Of a DNA stretch of 64,000 nucleotides, positions 1-11,443 are shown piece by piece. The stretch is from positions 434,001-498,000 of the forward strand of contig JAIXMQ010000001.1 in NCBI GenBank assembly GCA_025716855.1. Reading direction: 5' to 3'. A model generated the notes under the pieces. The model saw only the letters and a list, made by a program, of their open reading frames with translations, was not told the DNA's origin and made no database searches. Numbering within the stretch: position 1 is the first letter of the stretch; each line of letters starts with the position of its first letter. Both the position numbers and the translations under genes were made by a program. The DNA comes from Pilaira anomala (Eukaryota > Mucoromycota > Mucoromycetes > Mucorales > Mucoraceae).

Positions 1-1132
1 CATTATCAGAATACCTTCAAAAACCTCCTGTAAATGACCTGTTGGATTTTGGCTAGTTTATAGCTTTACATAAACAATGCTAAAATGTTAAATTGTATGG
101 TTAAAAGTACATAAGGAAATTTAATAAACAGCATTTTTTCTCTCTCTACTTTTATGTAATTTGACAGTTTTTGTTTTTATTTTATTTTTAGAAATTAGAT
201 TGGAATCTCTTACTTCTAACCCTCATGATAAAAAATATTAAAAAACAAAAAGAATTTTCTTTACAAACTAAATTTCTAATGACCAAAAATTTTTCAAAAA
301 ATCTTACCACCATATGGTGCAGGTAACACAAAAAAAAAGCAGTAATAATTTTTAAGGTATCACTGTTTAGATAGGAACCACTGTTCAAAAGGTATCACCT
401 TTATGCGATCGTACTACCTTAAACCATAGATAATACTAGTTTTGTGTTTAGTTATACATGTATATTTCAGAAAAATATTTGGATACTAATTATCTCATGT
501 CAAGTGACGCTTAATTCATAAAATATAAACCCCTTCGGAAGTGTGCTACTTTAGAGATATCAGATATATGTTAGCATGGCAGTAGTGATTTTTTTTTTTT
601 TTACGAGTTAAAACATTTTTGCTTATTGTCTTTACATTAAGAAATTTTTTATTCTTTTTTTTTTCTCCCAGCATCTCCGATAATAAATTTTGCTTTTTAA
701 CATGAGTAATGTAAAAGTTACATATATGAAACTGGTTGATCAGAGCGCGCCCTGAAGAAACAGTACTAACAAGATAAATGCAATGGAACTTTTAATATAA
801 AATTAACATTGGGACAATAATAACATGTCAAAATTAGACTTTTATATAGATATAAATTGCATGTTATATTTTAGTAAAACATTTCTGAACTATTTCGCTT
901 GAAAAAAAAAAAAGAAGAGTCTCGTAAATCTAAATATACTACCAAGCAGTGTCAGGTCTGCTTCTACTTATGTCGACATATTATACCTGTTAATAATACG
1001 TTGAGTGGAGTACAAATTATTATAAATACATCGACCCGGTTTATGAATTGTATAAATAAAGCGCCTATTTTATTTTATTCTATTTTTTTCTCCACTTTTA
1101 TTTATTTATTTACCTCTTTCTTAAATTACAAT
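1..1132. other. Intergenic, 5' flank of the OPT gene
   Basis: No convincing coding sequence is visible. The stretch is AT-rich with T runs near 589-602 and 655-664. The ten bases AAGGTATCAC occur twice (around 355 and 390). The reading frame of the downstream transporter stays open back to 899, but the translated stretch before 1133 has no transporter character, so I treat it as leader. Confidence 0.5.
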
Positions 1133-3289
1133 ATGCAAGATAAATCGCATTCAAATTACACAGAAAAAACTGAATATGATATAAATCCTTTGGACGAAAA
1201 GCTAAGTGTACTTGAAGACCTTTCAAGTATACGTGAGGTCCATCTTGAAGAACAACAATTCACGTGGCGAGCTACCATCGTTGGTTCTCTCTTAGGTTGC
1301 TTAGTTGGTAATAAAAAAAAAAAAAAAAAAAAAATAGAAGAAAAAAAAAAACTTGGTTTATTCATAAATATATTTACAGCTGCATCAAATACCTATCTTG
1401 GTTTAAAAATTGGTTGGACCTTTGGCGCATCGTTATTTGGCGCCATTTTCTCTTTTGCAATTATCAAACCTCTCTCTAGATCATTACCGCCTCGTTGGGG
1501 AGGTGGATATTTTGGCCCGAAGGAGAACTGTACAGCCCAATCTGCAGCTACTACATCTGGTGGTCTTTCCGCAGGTTTTATTTCTGGTATCCCTGCGATG
1601 TATAAATTAGGACTTATGACCAACCCAAAAGATGATGTGATTCCTTTACTTTTGTTCACAGTTTCTGCTGCCTTTTATGGTTTATTCTTTGCCATTCCTC
1701 TCCGTAAACATTTTGTAGTCAGACAAGACTTAACCTTCCCTACACCACGTGCTGCTGCCATTACCATCATCTCTCTACATAATACATTAGAAGGGGAGGC
1801 TGAAGCAATGAAGAAGGCTATGTGGATGGGTTTCTGGTTCATGGTTTCTTTCTTGTTCTCCTTGATCTCTTATTGGGTTCCATTTATGGATACTATTCAT
1901 ATCCTTTGGTGGATCGGTCACAGTACGAACTATCTTCCAATGATGAACGCAGATGAAGTTTGGAATTGGAGTTTACGTATGGATTTCCCTTTTTTTGGCG
2001 CGGGTTTAATGACACCTGGTGCTACTGTCGTCCCGTTCTTTCTTACCTCGCTTGTCGTGTATGGAATGATTGGCCCAAGCTTTGTTGTGAACGGTTACTT
2101 TATACAGCCTCTTGGTATCACTCAAACAGGCTCAACCACCCAATCTTTCTTTTTATGGCCTGGTATTGCCATGATGATTTTGACTTCGTTTTCTGAACTC
2201 TTTGTTCGTTACAAATCACTCTGGCGAGGTATCAAGAGTGGTGTTACTGGCTCTATCGATGCATTCAAGCAAGGCATTGTTTTAATCAAGACTCACGTTT
2301 TCAAGAAACCTCTTTCTGAATCTGATACCAAACTTATGGAGCCTACAGTAGATGAAGACGAAATTTTTACAGAAGAGGAACTTGTACCTACCTGGTGGTG
2401 GCTTTGTGGTGTCTTTGTCTCTGTTGTCTTTACTTGTACCATCATGGGAGAATATTTTGGTATGCCTATTTACCAATCTATTGTGGCTGTTATTATAGGT
2501 TTAATTTTGTCCTTTGTTGGTGTTCAAGCTGCAGGTGAAACGGATATTAATCCCACTGGTTCTATTGCTAAAACATCCCAGTTAATTTTTTCTGCTATGC
2601 CTGCGAACTCTGTCGACCAACTTCGTAAAAATAATATTATGGCTGGTAACATCTCTGCCTCTGCTTCTTCTCAAGCTGTAGACATGGTAGGTGATCTTAA
2701 GACGGGTCAGTTGGTAGGCGCATCTCCTAAGTCTCAATTCTGGGCTCAATTTGTTGCTTCATTCTTTGCTGTGGGTATTGCTGTTGGTCTCTTTATTCTT
2801 TTCTCCGCGGCTTATCCTTGTGTAATTAGTCCGGATATTAATGAAAAGTGTGAGTTTGGATTAGTGGGTGTCAAATCCTGGTATAACGTCACTTTGTTAT
2901 TGACAGGTGGTGGTGAGCCTCTTACTAAAGCTGGTATCAACATAACTATTGTATTTGGTGTTTTAGGCGCTATTTCACCTTTTGTTCGCGAATTTCTTTT
3001 CCCCCAAAAGTACCGTCGTTTCTTCCCTTCTCTTTCCGCAATGGGTATTGCTATGGTAAACACAAATCCTCAAGTTCCTTTAGCTATGTTTGTAGGCTGG
3101 CTCGCAGGCAAAATTTGGAAGTTCATCGATCGTTCTGGATATGATAACCATATGCATAGTGCAGCAGGTGGTATGATTGCTGGTCAAGGTATATCCGCCA
3201 TTCTTCAAGCTGTATTCAAGCTGACCGGTGTTCCCCCTTATGCCTTTGTCGGCTCTTGTATGTATGGAAGTATTGAATACTGTCCATAG
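1133..3289 (+). CDS. OPT-family oligopeptide/metal-chelate transporter
   Basis: Multi-pass membrane transporter of the oligopeptide transporter (OPT) superfamily, closest in character to the fungal YGL114W/YSL-like branch. Such proteins import peptides or metal chelates; the substrate here is unknown. I place one intron at 1308-1379 (72 bp, GT...CAG). Removing it joins G to CT and restores the typical run LVAASNTYLGLKIGW just after the first membrane segment. The product is then 694 aa with about 14 hydrophobic segments. Family-like stretches follow: the PRWGGGYFGPKEN loop, NPTGSIAKTSQLIFS, and ASSQAVDMVGDLKTGQLVGA. The start at 1133 is chosen because sequence from there is acidic N-terminal tail (NPLDEKLSVLEDL), whereas the upstream in-frame sequence is AT-rich and unlike the family. 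The intron is a multiple of three without a stop, so retention would insert a lysine-rich loop. Family is certain; substrate is not. Confidence 0.9.
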   Translation: MQDKSHSNYTEKTEYDINPLDEKLSVLEDLSSIREVHLEEQQFTWRATIVGSLLGCLVGNKKKKKKKIEEKKKLGLFINIFTAASNTYLGLKIGWTFGASLFGAIFSFAIIKPLSRSLPPRWGGGYFGPKENCTAQSAATTSGGLSAGFISGIPAMYKLGLMTNPKDDVIPLLLFTVSAAFYGLFFAIPLRKHFVVRQDLTFPTPRAAAITIISLHNTLEGEAEAMKKAMWMGFWFMVSFLFSLISYWVPFMDTIHILWWIGHSTNYLPMMNADEVWNWSLRMDFPFFGAGLMTPGATVVPFFLTSLVVYGMIGPSFVVNGYFIQPLGITQTGSTTQSFFLWPGIAMMILTSFSELFVRYKSLWRGIKSGVTGSIDAFKQGIVLIKTHVFKKPLSESDTKLMEPTVDEDEIFTEEELVPTWWWLCGVFVSVVFTCTIMGEYFGMPIYQSIVAVIIGLILSFVGVQAAGETDINPTGSIAKTSQLIFSAMPANSVDQLRKNNIMAGNISASASSQAVDMVGDLKTGQLVGASPKSQFWAQFVASFFAVGIAVGLFILFSAAYPCVISPDINEKCEFGLVGVKSWYNVTLLLTGGGEPLTKAGINITIVFGVLGAISPFVREFLFPQKYRRFFPSLSAMGIAMVNTNPQVPLAMFVGWLAGKIWKFIDRSGYDNHMHSAAGGMIAGQGISAILQAVFKLTGVPPYAFVGSCMYGSIEYCP

Positions 3290-4697
3290 ATTTAATTTGC
3301 ATCGTTTTACTTCTTAATATACTTTATTCTCTCCCCTCTATTTATTTATAACATACCTGTAATAACATTAACCATAATAATAACCCAATTTTTACGTGTT
3401 TCAACAATTTCTAATAAAAATTGCCTAGTTTTTGTATATATATTATTAAACCAAACTTCCTTTTTTTGCAATGTAAATTGGTCTACATATATCACTTGTA
3501 GTTTTATTACCATTAACATTTATAAGAAAAGATAACTTGCTTAAACGTAAGTCATTATTGTACAGCAGCAACAACCCATTAAGGCTGAAGGCAGACTTAT
3601 TCACAACTTCCAAGTTTTAAAAAAAACAATACCTGTCCTTTTTTTTTTTTTTTGCTATTTGTTTTTTGTACGCATTAGCTATAGCTCTCTCTTTTTTTTT
3701 ATTAAAGAAAAAACTTTTAAAAAAGAGAAGGTTACTGGAATTCTAAGAAGGATGTTATCAAAAAAATAACTCTAATGGATTTCTCTTCTCGTGTGGAGCA
3801 CGTAGTCTGTCACACATTAGCTTTATACTAAATATATAATCCAAGATCGTTCCTCCTTTCTACTATTTATTTTCTTGACTAAAATGCAAAAATGTAAAAG
3901 GAATTATACAAGCAATATGTATACAACCAGCTCAAAAAATTCTATTGATATGTTTTGTTAACTACTTTTGGTGTAACTGTTTCTTAGATAAAAATTTTGA
4001 CAAGTCGAACTGTGTAACTTATAGATTCAAATATGAAAAGTTAATGAATGCAGATAAGAGAATTAAGTTTTAAAACGAAGATAAGAATTATGAAGGAAGA
4101 AAAAAATTTGTATCGCTGTGCAAATGAATTAGATATCAAATCTTTAACTAAAAATACACCACTTTACTGTTTAAACCTAATAGGTAGTCTGTTTATTATC
4201 TTATTGTTTTTAACTTAATTTTTATTATTGTATAGTCAATTGTTTTATATTTTATTTCATCATTTTACAAGAAGAGTGTTAAACATGAACAATTTCTTTT
4301 TAAAAATAAACATCTTCAGATACCACATCATCATTTAACAGAAATAATATCTGGAATAATGTAGTAGTTTTGAGGAAATAGTAACATTTGATGGAATTAC
4401 TAAAACTTTAATTTCTTACGAACCCGTGCTACTGACTTTATACATTTAAAATATTAACATTTACGTTTTGATTAGAATGGCCAATACTCGGCGTAAAAAA
4501 AAAAAAATATTATGCATCATGCAAAATGCAAGTAAAAAAATAATATAATGTGGCCGTACCAATCTACAATTAAGATTCTTCGACAAGAGTGAACTAAAGA
4601 AATTCTTTATTTAATCAATTAAGAAAATAGTAGTATTTATATACAAATATATATATAAAATAATAGTGTCCAGCGCTGCTATTCATGATTTACAGTT
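3290..4697. other. Intergenic, no gene seen
   Basis: Very AT-rich with several T and A runs. Short open frames exist but none has protein-like composition or a family signature. The motif CTCGGCGTAAAAAA lies at 4487-4500 and recurs near 7354. Confidence 0.5.
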
Positions 4698-4966
4698 TTA
4701 AAATTCTCCTTTTGCATCCACAATTTTTTTTAGTTTTTGTCTGATATTAGCAGGAGACAGAACAAAATTCATTTCGTAGAACAATCACTTAATCTTCTTA
4801 CCAAACTACATTCTTCCTTAACAATAATAAATGTTTTTGGATCGTTCAAAATAACTACACGAGAAAAAGTGACACGACGGCGAAGTTCCTTTTTATTCCT
4901 ATTAACCATAGCTTTTCCTGGAGGCGAAGAGTTTGCAGTAGATCGAAAGAAATCAATTTTTGTCAT
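4698..4966 (-). pseudogene. Possible small gene with one frameshift, unknown function
   Basis: An ATG at 4966 in good context (AAAAATGAC) opens 65 codons rich in charged residues, including RRRVTFSRVVILNDPKTFIIV and KEECSLVRRLSD. The frame stops at a TGA near 4770. The adjacent frame takes over at the same spot and continues with NFVLSPANIRQKLKKIVDAK to a stop at 4698-4700. Both halves have coding-like composition and no GT-AG pair bridges them. This suggests a frameshift (mutation or assembly indel) in a gene of about 90 codons. I do not recognise the family. It could equally be chance open sequence in AT-rich DNA. Confidence 0.3.
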
Positions 4967-5606
4967 TTTTAAAGTTATTTAAAACTAGATCAAATAGCCA
5001 ACAGAATGTAGAAGAAGAAGGTAATATAACGAGCACATCTATTTTTTTGATATTTATATTCGTTCCATAGAGATTTAGTTCGTTTTATAATACAAGTCGT
5101 TTTCAGGTGAACTTTGAAAAATCATAGAAAGAGTACATTTGGACCCTAAGCCTAGGCTTTTTATTTATTTCAGTTATTTCAATACAATGTATTTAATATT
5201 ACTGAATTAGCTTTGTACCGGGTTTTTACCTAAAGAATCACTTGATCTCTATCTTTTAAATCCTTCTTCTTTTTCCATTAAAAAACAAAGTTTACATGGC
5301 ATCATTAATAAATATAACATGTAGATACAGTGCATATATTCTATGATCATAAATTTTTATCCCTACGAAATTTTTTTTTTTTAAAACTGGATACTTTACT
5401 GCCAATAAATAAATGATCCTCATATTTAGCAATATTTTTTAACAGAACAGGGTTTAAACTCAAAAAACGAAAATGTCCATGTCTTAAAAAATTCATGATT
5501 ATAGAATAGATGCACTGTAGGATCAAGATACGCAAGATTCATATTTACAACAAGCATACGTATACACAGTAAAAAGATTTATTTTTTTTATTTCTATACA
5601 TCTATT
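4967..5606. other. Intergenic, no gene seen
   Basis: AT-rich spacer between the possible frameshifted gene and the 3' end of the oxidoreductase gene. I see no RNA gene or conserved motif. Confidence 0.45.
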
Positions 5607-6735
5607 CTAATTGGAATTGGAAATGTCATAAGTAATACCTACATAACGAAGACGTTCAATCAAATCAGTCTCCCAAAATGCAGTACTAGGAGTCAAAACA
5701 CCATTAGGAACATAACCCTCATTCTTGTTATATAAAATAGCCATAGCACATTGTAATACTATACGAGGTGTAGCCACATAACCTGCTTCAGGACCACGTA
5801 TAACTACCTTAATCTCTTTGTTGGGAAGCTCGGTGGTGCCAGAAGTGATAGCATGATCATAGCCCTTGGATCGAAGAATGAATTCAAAAGATGATTGATC
5901 TAATTGTTCTTGTGTGGGATGTTGCTTTGAAAAGATACCTGCAGAGAATAAATCGGGATGACTTAATAAAAGATTACGCCCCCAAGGAGATCCGGCCAAT
6001 ACTGAAAAGATGAAACCATAAATTGTATAAAGAATTACAACCCAAAGAGAAGGTAACAGCAAGTAGGCTGCAAATTGAACAGGAGGAGGTAAAGTAACAT
6101 TAGGTTTCTTCTTTTCGGTCGTAGCAAGTCCACTTAAAAATATTTGTTGAGAGAGACGTACAATGGAAGGATCTGCGAACACAAAAGGTACATGGTAACC
6201 TAATTCTTGATCTTTTTTAGTACCTTTATGGAATGCAAGCTTAGGTACTTCAGGGCGAGGTAACTTTTTCAATGTAGATGCGCTACGAATTTCGCGAAGA
6301 AGTTCAGCTGATCCAAATCCATGAACTACAAAAATATTGTATTCACATGCTTAATAATTTTTTTTTTTTCTTGTTTGTAAACAAAATTAGTTTGTACCTG
6401 CTGATTCAAATGTTGCATAACCTCCACGCAAACCCGAGGGTCCAGTATGGATTTTCAAAAAGCATTCGATTTGTGATGGGACCCATCCTTTTTCTGTATA
6501 AAGATTTTTGGTATAAAGAACACCCATATCTGTAGGAACCTTTATAATAGAATTTACTCCAATGTTAACTTTCATCGCTTGGATTTTTATTTTATTTTAA
6601 GACTTACACTATCAAAACCACACGAATGGACAATGGTAACCTTATTGGCTACGGCTTTATCGTGATAAGTACGTTGCATACGTTCAACAAATTCAGGTTC
6701 ACCTACAAAAAAAAATTAAAGTTTTTGAGCAACTC

Positions 6736-6776
<41 letters not shown>

Positions 6777-7149
6777 GTCTACCTGTTACATCAACATAGT
6801 TACATCCATTTTCAACACAAGAACGTACAACATATTCACCCATGAAACGAAAAGGTCCAACAGCGTTTATAAGTACCTTGGTCTGTTTCGTCATCGCGTC
6901 TAATTCCTCTCTTTGAGTTACACTTGCAATCAAAAAAGCAGGTTTAGGAATAGTAGCTTTTGGGTAACGATCTACAAACTCTTGAGCAATTGCTTCTAAT
7001 CTTTCTTGACTTCTACCAGCAATGGCCCAACGGAATCCCGGTTTGAAAAACTTGGGCAAGTCTATGGATAACTCGTATATATGACGTACAATTTGTTTAC
7101 CAGTTAAACCGGTTGCCCCAAAAACTGTAATATCAAATTTTTCACTCAT
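5607..7149 (-). CDS. Saccharopine-dehydrogenase-like oxidoreductase
   Basis: Putative NAD(P)-dependent oxidoreductase of the saccharopine dehydrogenase-like / trans-acting enoyl reductase family, related to yeast YNR071-type and human SCCPDH proteins; the natural substrate is generally unknown. Four exons keep phase: 7149-6783, 6702-6608, 6539-6398, 6325-5607, giving 440 aa. The N-terminus has a Rossmann dinucleotide loop, GATGLTG (residues 11-17), then FRWAIAGRS and ALINAVGPF-like sequence (here VLINAVGPFRFMGE). YVDVTGEPEF spans the first splice, HSCGFDSVPTDMG the second and a GFGSAELLREIRS block follows the third. A hydrophobic segment sits around residues 290-320 (LLLPSLWVVILYTIYGFIF), as in SCCPDH-type proteins that associate with lipid droplets or membranes. 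Intron 1 contains a 38-nt homopolymer immediately behind its donor. Family assignment is strong; role is inferred. Confidence 0.88.
6738..6775. repeat. 38-nt poly(T) tract inside an intron
   Basis: An uninterrupted run of T on the plus strand, which is A on the coding strand of the oxidoreductase gene. It starts just six bases past the 5' splice site of intron 1. Confidence 0.95.
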
Positions 7150-9369
7150 AATTTTAATAAAATAAAGGCAAGAAAAAAAAAAAAGTAAAATAATTACAAA
7201 ATAAATAAAAAAATAGTTTGCTTTTTATTTGTATATAAAAGGCTAAAAAAGATGATTAAGAAAATAAACAAGAAATCCGCTCAGAGTCCCCTTTTCCCCG
7301 TTTGCCCTCGTCGGTGATTTAACGGACAAGGTAAAAGAGCTATTACTCTCATGCTCGGCGTAAAAAAAGGGTTAAAAAGTCTCGAGTGTAAATGTTTTAT
7401 ATAAGAAGTATCATGAGACAACACCCGATCCAAGTAAAGAAAAAAAAATCAAGATATTTCTTGTGAAAATAGATGATGTGTTGTTATTTATAATGAAGAA
7501 GGGGCCGCGTCTGTATTACTCAGTTGATATCTACATACTAACAATAATAATAAAAATCATATTAGTACATCGCCTGCACAAATGATTTGTAAAGAGAGCA
7601 TAGGAAAAAAAGCTGCTACTTATTGCATAGGAAATGTATACGACGAGTTAATCATAGTTAAACCTATTTGATAGCCCCAATTGATGTAAAATGACCGTAA
7701 AATAATGTAAAACGAGCTAATTGCTCATCTAAATTCTGTTAGAGTAAAAAGAAATGTGTCATGTTTGTAAACTCTATCTAAAAACAGTAATTAAAAGACT
7801 GCTTTATCCGTGCACTTTCACGCTGTCGCAGTTAATGGAATCCCGGGCAAAAGAAAAATCGGATTCTATATACGTCTCTTCGATCGTAATCGTCTAATAT
7901 TAATTATTGTGATATTAAATTAACCATTGAAAATAAAAAGCTCGCATCTACTATAGACACAATCATGTATAAATTTAAATATATAAATAAAAAACTAACA
8001 AAAGTAGAATACTCTCAGAAAATGGCACGCTACAAAACCAAATTTTGCCAAGTTGTACAAAAAGCTCCCAAAAACTTAAGCAGTAAATTGATTATACATT
8101 TATAGAGAGTGCTACAAAAATTTCGAGTATGAGTCTTTATATTATGTATCATCTCGGGAATTAATATATGAGGGTTTAACCCTCAATTAGCCCTTCTTCA
8201 AACTTAATACACTTTGTATAATTCAATAAATGAAAGTGTTGTTAACCGATTTTCCCGTACTTAGTAGCTTTATGCAAGATTTACACTAAATAATATATAT
8301 TGATATATATCAGTATTTGAATAAATAAAAACTGTTTCTGCTTATGTGTATATGGATATGATATATATACATATTAACTACTTCAAATTATTTGTAGGGA
8401 TATGACTAATACTTATTTAACTTTTCTACATTAAAACTAAAGCATCTGTTAAATATAATTGACGAATTAAAAATATATCTTTATAATAATTACGAATAAT
8501 ATACGAGATTTTAATATCATGCTTCATAACGTAGTTAAAGATAGATTTACATTTAGATAAAGAAAAAAAAGTATATATGAGAACTGACTTTCATCATTCA
8601 ATAGAAGTTGTTATGTATTATTGCATCTTTCGAAGTTCTTACTCTCATTTTTATGCATTCTACGTAAACATTGCTGTTAGTTATTTGTATGTGCTTACTT
8701 ATCATTGCTGAGTCTAGAGTTGATTTTGATAATAACTTGTTATGTACTGTAGATCATTAGTTTTATACAAAGAAAAAGAAGCAGTTAAATAAAAAGAAAG
8801 TATTATTGATGAATCTATTGAATAGTAGGAATCAGTAATAATGTTGGTTAAAAATGTTCACTATAAATATACGAATATCATTACATAGTAAAAATGTTAA
8901 CTTTGTTTTAAAGTTGTTCTATGCGTCTTTTCAATTTAAATACATCGAAAAGAGTAGTGAGAAGCAGTAACTACATATTTTGGTTATTTTAAAAATCGAT
9001 TTTTTTTTCTACTCTTCTATCCTAAATCATACAAATGCTAGTAAACCTCTTTTCATAAAAATTGTAATCGAATATACAAAATAAAACGCTACTGCTGTAT
9101 ACAGATAACTCATCTTTATAGTTAAATGGATCTTATATGTCTTTTTTTTTTTTGTTGTTGAAAAATTCTCACAAAATGCGGGAGTAAAGAGATGGAGTCT
9201 ACATAATCTTGCTCTGTACTGTTGACTTTCATGTAAACTATTTATGATATCTTCGAGGCCCTTTATTTCTAGAGTTTTTTTTTTTCTTCTTAAAATCCTC
9301 CTTTTATTTGTATATTCTGCAAATGTGATATGCTGAATCTCCTAAACAAATCTGCATTTGTCTCTAAAA
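7150..9369. other. Gene-poor intergenic stretch
   Basis: About 2.2 kb without a credible open frame on either strand. A slightly GC-richer patch at 7276-7380, upstream of the oxidoreductase start, contains CTCGGCGTAAAAAAA (7354-7368) and may be part of its promoter. The remainder is AT-rich with many in-frame stops. No RNA gene was recognised. Confidence 0.5.
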
Positions 9370-9380
9370 TATAAATAAGG
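9370..9380 (+). promoter_or_regulatory. Candidate TATA box
   Basis: TATAAATAAGG lies 101 nt upstream of the ATG of the small secreted protein gene. The spacing suits a TATA element with a short leader. A second TATAAATA at 9456-9463 is too close to the ATG to serve. AT-rich context makes chance matches likely. Confidence 0.3.
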
Positions 9381-9470
9381 TATAGTTTGAAGCAATATCA
9401 TAAAAAGTATATAAATATGACATGATTTCAATATTTCAATAAAAAAAAACTTCGCTATAAATATTTTATA

Positions 9471-9680
9471 ATGCATTCTACTTTAACATTACTGTTAGCT
9501 GTTGCTTTGCTCTTAATTATCGGTGTTGAGTCTAGAATTGCTCTTGACAAGAAATTGTTGCGCCGTGGATTTCCACCAAAACACGATACCATTGTTGCTG
9601 GAACCAATAAAGTTCTTGACAGTTTGTTTGGCGTAGGGGATGGTACTATTGACGAAATCGGATTAAGTGCCGCCATTTAG
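9471..9680 (+). CDS. Small secreted protein (69 aa)
   Basis: Single-exon ORF. Residues 1-21 form a clear signal peptide: hydrophobic core TLLLAVALLLIIGV, then ESR. The mature part of about 48 residues has no cysteine. It contains a basic site (DKKLLRR, residues 26-32) that could be a processing site, and ends FGVGDGTIDEIGLSAAI. Codon content looks real next to the surrounding AT-rich, stop-filled DNA. A likely polyadenylation region follows (AATAAAG near 9772). I do not recognise the family. It stands alone in a 4-kb gene-poor region. It may be a lineage-specific secreted peptide or the remnant of a longer gene. Confidence 0.55.
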   Translation: MHSTLTLLLAVALLLIIGVESRIALDKKLLRRGFPPKHDTIVAGTNKVLDSLFGVGDGTIDEIGLSAAI

Positions 9681-10490
9681 TTGCAATCACTATATAGTAT
9701 TTTTTAACTTTATTTTATATGTTAATGGGGGTTTAAAGCTTTACATCATACTCTTTTTTTTCTTAAAGTTCAATAAAGATAGTATTTAACAATAGTTGGT
9801 TAAAAAAAAAGAGGTATTTTATGGATAATATCCTTTTGTTATTTGAGAAGTTTATCCCCCCACCTTAAATCATACAGATGCATCCATTTGTACATAAAAA
9901 ACTTGAATCAAATACCTATAAAGAAAACATACTAATATGTTCTCTTATAAAATGCTAATGTTGTATTTTACACATAATTATATCTAGCATTACTGTATTC
10001 GAGTGATTTATAGATACAAACAGGTTAAGTAAAAAGTAAGAAATGGCTCTAATACCCTAAATAAATGTATATTTTTAATATATATCGACCTAAATTTATT
10101 CGCCTTATCAATAATGTCGTGTTCATTTAGAGTATAGTTATATTGGCACTTAAATTCTCTTTATTATTGTTACATAGGATATCTCAAATTAACTCGGATA
10201 GGAGATCGTTTCTTCGAAAAGTAAACCATTATTAAAACAAGAACAGTAACGTTCTCGGCAATGCTGCTGATACTAGCTTTTTGAGAAAATATACTCTGTT
10301 TTGCAAAAAAAAAAAAAACTAACAGCGAGTATAAAATATCTTGTACTTTCATTTAGTCAAAGTTACTGTTAAATTTTTAGTTTTAAAATTATTGTTGAAA
10401 CAATAACTTTTTTAAACGTGTTGTAGAGTTATAAGAGGAAAGTTAAATTCATCGTATTTTTTTGTATAATAACATTTGTAAAGCATTGAA
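9681..10490. other. Intergenic, no gene seen
   Basis: AT-rich sequence. Short frames such as 10170-10352 (minus) have no family character. Confidence 0.45.
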
Positions 10491-10581
10491 GTAAGAAATA
10501 AAGGATAAAAAAGAGTCTCATTTAAAAAAATGTGATATTACATTTTTTTAAGCGGGACTTTTTTTGTCCTTTATTTCTTAC
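10491..10581. repeat. 91-bp near-perfect foldback (hairpin)
   Basis: The sequence from GTAAGAAATAAAGGA (10491-10505) to TCCTTTATTTCTTAC (10567-10581) reads nearly the same on both strands. The two arms of about 44 nt pair with one single-base bulge and five transition-type differences. Four of the five would be G-U wobbles in a plus-strand transcript. The loop at about 10535-10537 is only a few bases. This could be a foldback mobile-element relic (MITE) or a small-RNA precursor. Confidence 0.75.
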
Positions 10582-11443
10582 GAAAAAAATTGATAGTAAA
10601 AAAAAAATAGTGTCCCTTTTATACTAAATAATCACTTAATAAGGGGGTTTCATTTCTGATTCATCCGACTTAGCAGTCCTTCCAACGATTTTGTTTCTAC
10701 AGCCACAAGGAAATGCGAAACGAAAATCAATTAGTCAAGATTTGTAAACAAAATCTGATGCCACTAGCAAAAGAAGTTCTTCCTATGTGACTGTAAAAGT
10801 AGTGTTGGGAGAGGTTATACCCTTGAATTTGATAGGCAAGCTATTGTTTTTTTTTTTCATTTTTTTTTTTTAAAAAGTAATATTATAAAGATATAATAAA
10901 AAATTTCTTGTACCAGTCGGGGGAAATTTCATAGGGGAAATCCATTTCCATTACACACTGTACATCTTTGCTGTCACATTGGTCATTTTGTCTAATATTT
11001 ATAGAGAATAAAATATCCACTGGTAAGTCCAAATGTAAATTTATAGTTTCTAAGTAGGTAAAGATCATATGGACAGCCGGCTCGGAAAATCAATCTCAAT
11101 AAATTTTTTGTACATACCAAGTTGTGGGTCTAGCAAATTGTTTATTTTTTGAAAATATAACTTGCTTCTTTTCGTTTCGAATTTTTTTGTATCTCTTTTT
11201 AAATACATGTTACTATTTGAATCTTTAGTTTGTTTTCTTTGTTAAAAAGTAACTTTTGTATTAAAAGTGATATTCTTTTTTCTATTGTATGAATCTTATT
11301 GGATGACTTTTTCTTTACTTTTTCTTCCCGCTCACTTTTTTTTTTTTTTAAACAGTAAAAAAAAAAATTTTTTTTTGACATTTCTCGTGTAACAAATAAA
11401 GGAAAAAGTTTAATTTTATTCTATAATTATAAAAAAAAAAAGT
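10582..11443. other. Intergenic, no firm gene
   Basis: A minus-strand frame at 10883-11068 (61 codons) has somewhat coding-like content (LPVDILFSINIRQND, then FPYEISPDWYKKF), but has an in-frame stop just upstream and no recognised relative. It could be a gene remnant. The rest is AT-rich. Confidence 0.4.
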
